Assembly (NCBI GenBank): GCA_965284565.1
Contig: OZ260100.1
Coordinates: 2,852,001 to 2,916,000, forward strand
Direction: 5' to 3'
Length of the DNA: 64,000 nucleotides
DNA from: BRH-c54 sp965284565
GTDB taxonomy: Bacteria > Bacteroidota > Bacteroidia > Flavobacteriales_E > Vicingaceae
The translations under genes and the position numbers were made by a program. Below the pieces are notes generated by a model. It saw nothing but the letters and a program-made list of their open reading frames with translations. It made no database searches and was not told the origin of the DNA. This document shows positions 62,188-64,000 of the stretch, piece after piece (within the stretch, counting starts at the first letter, position 1; every line of letters starts with the position of its first letter).

Positions 62188-63228
62188 ATGAAAAAGACAA
62201 CTTCTCATAAAATTTTATTGAATGTATTTTTACTGTTGCTAACAGTTAATTTGCATGCTTATACTCATATAGAAGAAGGAGATAAAAAAGAAGAGCGTAC
62301 AAAAAAGGATACTGTTTCTGCATTGGTAGTTTCTTCTACTAGTCCTATATATCCTTCTATTTCTGAACTTTCTGGAAATCAAATTATTCAATTAATAGAC
62401 TCTTTATTAGAATTAGACCAAATTCCTAATGGTATTTTAAAAGAACTTAACGAATATGCTGAAAACAGGTTGTTAGAACATGATTATTATAATTCTCTTA
62501 CTTATTTTTATGATGACTCTCCCCTACCAGCAAACTCTGTTTATCAAAAATGGGATACCAAAAATATTTTCCCTTATGATGAAGCCATTTGCAAAAATGA
62601 TACTACTACCCTTATCACTCTAACTGATTCTATCAACTTTTGTAATTATCATCCACCATTAATTGATCCTGTAATTACTTCTAATTTTGGTTGGAGAGAT
62701 GGAAGAACACATAGCGGAATAGATTTAGATTTGGAGGTTTGGGATCCTGTTTATGCTACTTTTGATGGAATGGTACGAGTTGCTCTTTATCACCCTGGTT
62801 ATGGAAGAGTTGTAATTGTTAGACATTATAACGGCTTAGAAACTTTATATGCTCACTTACATAGATTTAAAGTTAAAGCTGGAGACATTGTTCATGCTGG
62901 TCAAGTATTAGGTTTAGGTGGTAGTTCTGGAAGATCATCAGGAAGCCATTTACATTTTGAAGTGCGTTATAAAGGAAAAGCCATAAACCCTAAAGCTTTA
63001 ATTGACTTTAAAAATAACAACATTATTAGTTGTTCTGCGGAATTAATTAAACAAAAGTATGATTATATAGCTCTTCCTACTGGAGTGGAATATCACACCA
63101 TTGAAAGAGGTGATTACATGTATAAAATTGCTGATAGATACGGCTTATCTGTAAATGATCTTTGCGAAATGAATGGTATTAAAAGAAACAAATTGTTAAT
63201 AGTTGGTAGAAAATTACGCATTAAGTAA
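62188..63228 (+). CDS. M23-family peptidoglycan endopeptidase with LysM domain
   Basis: 346 residues with a signal peptide (LLLTVNLHAYT). The LytM/M23 domain (about 160-275) has zinc ligands in THSGIDLD (HxxxD) and SHLHFEV (HxH), plus ETLYAHLHRF. A LysM repeat follows at about 300-346 (YHTIERGDYMYKIADRYGLS). All metal ligands are present, so it should cut peptidoglycan cross-links. Its end overlaps the convergent glycosyltransferase gene by 15 bases. Confidence 0.92.
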   Translation: MKKTTSHKILLNVFLLLLTVNLHAYTHIEEGDKKEERTKKDTVSALVVSSTSPIYPSISELSGNQIIQLIDSLLELDQIPNGILKELNEYAENRLLEHDYYNSLTYFYDDSPLPANSVYQKWDTKNIFPYDEAICKNDTTTLITLTDSINFCNYHPPLIDPVITSNFGWRDGRTHSGIDLDLEVWDPVYATFDGMVRVALYHPGYGRVVIVRHYNGLETLYAHLHRFKVKAGDIVHAGQVLGLGGSSGRSSGSHLHFEVRYKGKAINPKALIDFKNNNIISCSAELIKQKYDYIALPTGVEYHTIERGDYMYKIADRYGLSVNDLCEMNGIKRNKLLIVGRKLRIK

Positions 63229-64000
63229 AGACAACAAAGTTTTCGTCATATTGCTCCACGCATATTTTTGTTTTTCAATTGCTACTCCTTTTATAAATTC
63301 CACTTCTTTATTATTAGTATAAAAATCTACTATGGCATTAGCGACACTTGCTGCATTTGGTTCAACCACATAACCCACCACATTGTTGGGAATCATTTCT
63401 TTTAACCCGCCAACATCTGTAACCAACATGGGTTTATTAAAATGATACGCAATTTGCGTTACTCCACTTTGTGTTGCTGTTTTATAAGGTTGCACAACTA
63501 TATCAGCCGCACAAAAATAGTTTCCTACTTCATTATCGGGAATAAATTTATCTACCAATATTACACTGTCTTGCAGTTGATGTTGCTGAATTAATGTTTC
63601 ATAAGGCAATTTATCATCATAAAACTCTCCTGCAACAATTAATTTCACTTTAGATTTATCTATTCTTTTATCTGCAAAAGCGGTTATAAGTGTATCTAAA
63701 CCTTTATATTGCCTTATTAAACCAAAAAATAATAAGTATTGAAAATTATTAGATAATCCCAATTCATTTTGAGCTGTTACTTTATCTTTTATTGCTCCAA
63801 AGTTATCGTACAATGGGTGTGGTGTTAGCTTAGCAGGAGTTGTTGGTGTAAAGGTTTTTAAATCATCCATCACTTGTTGAGACATTACTACAAAACCATC
63901 TACTTTAGTAGTAAAGTATTTTGTTAACGCACCATCCCCTACTCTTTTTTCGTGAGGGATAATATTGTGAGTAATGGCTAAAACTTTAGTGTGACTATTT
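63214..64000 (-). CDS. glycosyltransferase family 4-like protein, partial at window end
   Basis: The frame stays open to the window edge, so the start is outside; an internal ATG at 63885 is not the real start, because coding sequence continues upstream (AITHNIIPHEKR, a typical GT4 N-terminal-domain segment). The visible C-terminal part has LLFFGLIRQYKGLDTLI, IVAGEFYDD, VGNYFCAADIVVQPYKTATQSGV and TDVGGLKEM, characteristic of GT4 nucleotide-sugar binding. Sugar and acceptor are unknown. Confidence 0.88.
   Translation of the reverse strand, partial: NSHTKVLAITHNIIPHEKRVGDGALTKYFTTKVDGFVVMSQQVMDDLKTFTPTTPAKLTPHPLYDNFGAIKDKVTAQNELGLSNNFQYLLFFGLIRQYKGLDTLITAFADKRIDKSKVKLIVAGEFYDDKLPYETLIQQHQLQDSVILVDKFIPDNEVGNYFCAADIVVQPYKTATQSGVTQIAYHFNKPMLVTDVGGLKEMIPNNVVGYVVEPNAASVANAIVDFYTNNKEVEFIKGVAIEKQKYAWSNMTKTLLSLLNA

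Noticed and set aside
1..64000. tRNA, rRNA, CRISPR array, transposase or integrase genes
   Set aside because: None was recognised on either strand by reading; small divergent RNAs could still be missed without a covariance search.

Overview
The window reads as a chromosomal piece of an A+T-rich Bacteroidota genome, most likely a flavobacterium-like member. The signs are TAnnTTTG-type -7 promoter boxes at many starts, a Rho factor with a long polar Asn/Lys insert, a TonB-receptor/DUF4249 pair, DUF5686, DUF4199 and PIG-L families, a TamB/TsaD divergent pair and many small lipoproteins. No rRNA, tRNA, CRISPR array, integrase or transposase gene was seen. Family names come from recognising motifs by eye; no search was run.

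Layout. 1-1.7 kb: S4 RNA-binding protein and a TruC-like pseudouridine synthase, with a duplicated remnant of the synthase's 5' end and a 42-residue lipoprotein between the two copies. 1.7-4.2 kb: OmpA-like protein and an Ntn-hydrolase fused to TPRs, followed by an attC-like inverted repeat. 4.2-6.8 kb: ECF sigma factor overlapping a membrane protein with two formylglycine-generating-enzyme-like domains. 6.8-8 kb: repeat-rich spacer. 8-15.5 kb: a class I lanthipeptide locus on the minus strand, in transcription order precursor, secreted S41 peptidase, LanC, LanB and a small nuclease-fold-like protein. Its precursor is very unusual: 302 residues, no cysteine in the first 264, and seven cysteines in the last 38. 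15.6-19.1 kb: a HEPN-motif protein and an HExxH putative metallopeptidase, the latter flanked by degenerate direct repeats, then more repeats and a 44-residue membrane protein.

19-32 kb is mostly housekeeping: ABC exporter, Ogt, cold-shock protein, S24/XRE regulator, radical SAM protein, DUF4249 lipoprotein with a receptor that has lost its 5' end, phosphohexomutase, RNase HII, fumarylacetoacetase, GlyA. The receptor fragment is joined directly to a truncated DinB gene, so a deletion or an assembly misjoin occurred there. 32-43 kb: beta-barrel protein, TamB, TsaD, a STAS-like protein, ThyA, an antiporter, a DUF2238 protein and ornithine aminotransferase. 43-49.5 kb (minus): 2OG-Fe oxygenase, a three-gene ABC/adaptor export operon with a palindromic operator candidate, two secreted proteins and a hydrolase. 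49.6-64 kb: TlpA-like and SCO proteins, DUF5686, Rho, DUF4199, PIG-L, a thioredoxin-like protein, MnmD, an M23/LysM peptidase and a glycosyltransferase cut by the window end.

The strongest candidate for an undescribed system is the lanthipeptide locus at 7997-15459: the dehydratase and cyclase look complete, but the substrate seems to be a Cys-rich tail on a protein-sized carrier, and no dedicated exporter lies beside it. Secondary candidates are the sigma/tandem-FGE pair and the HEPN/HExxH pair.
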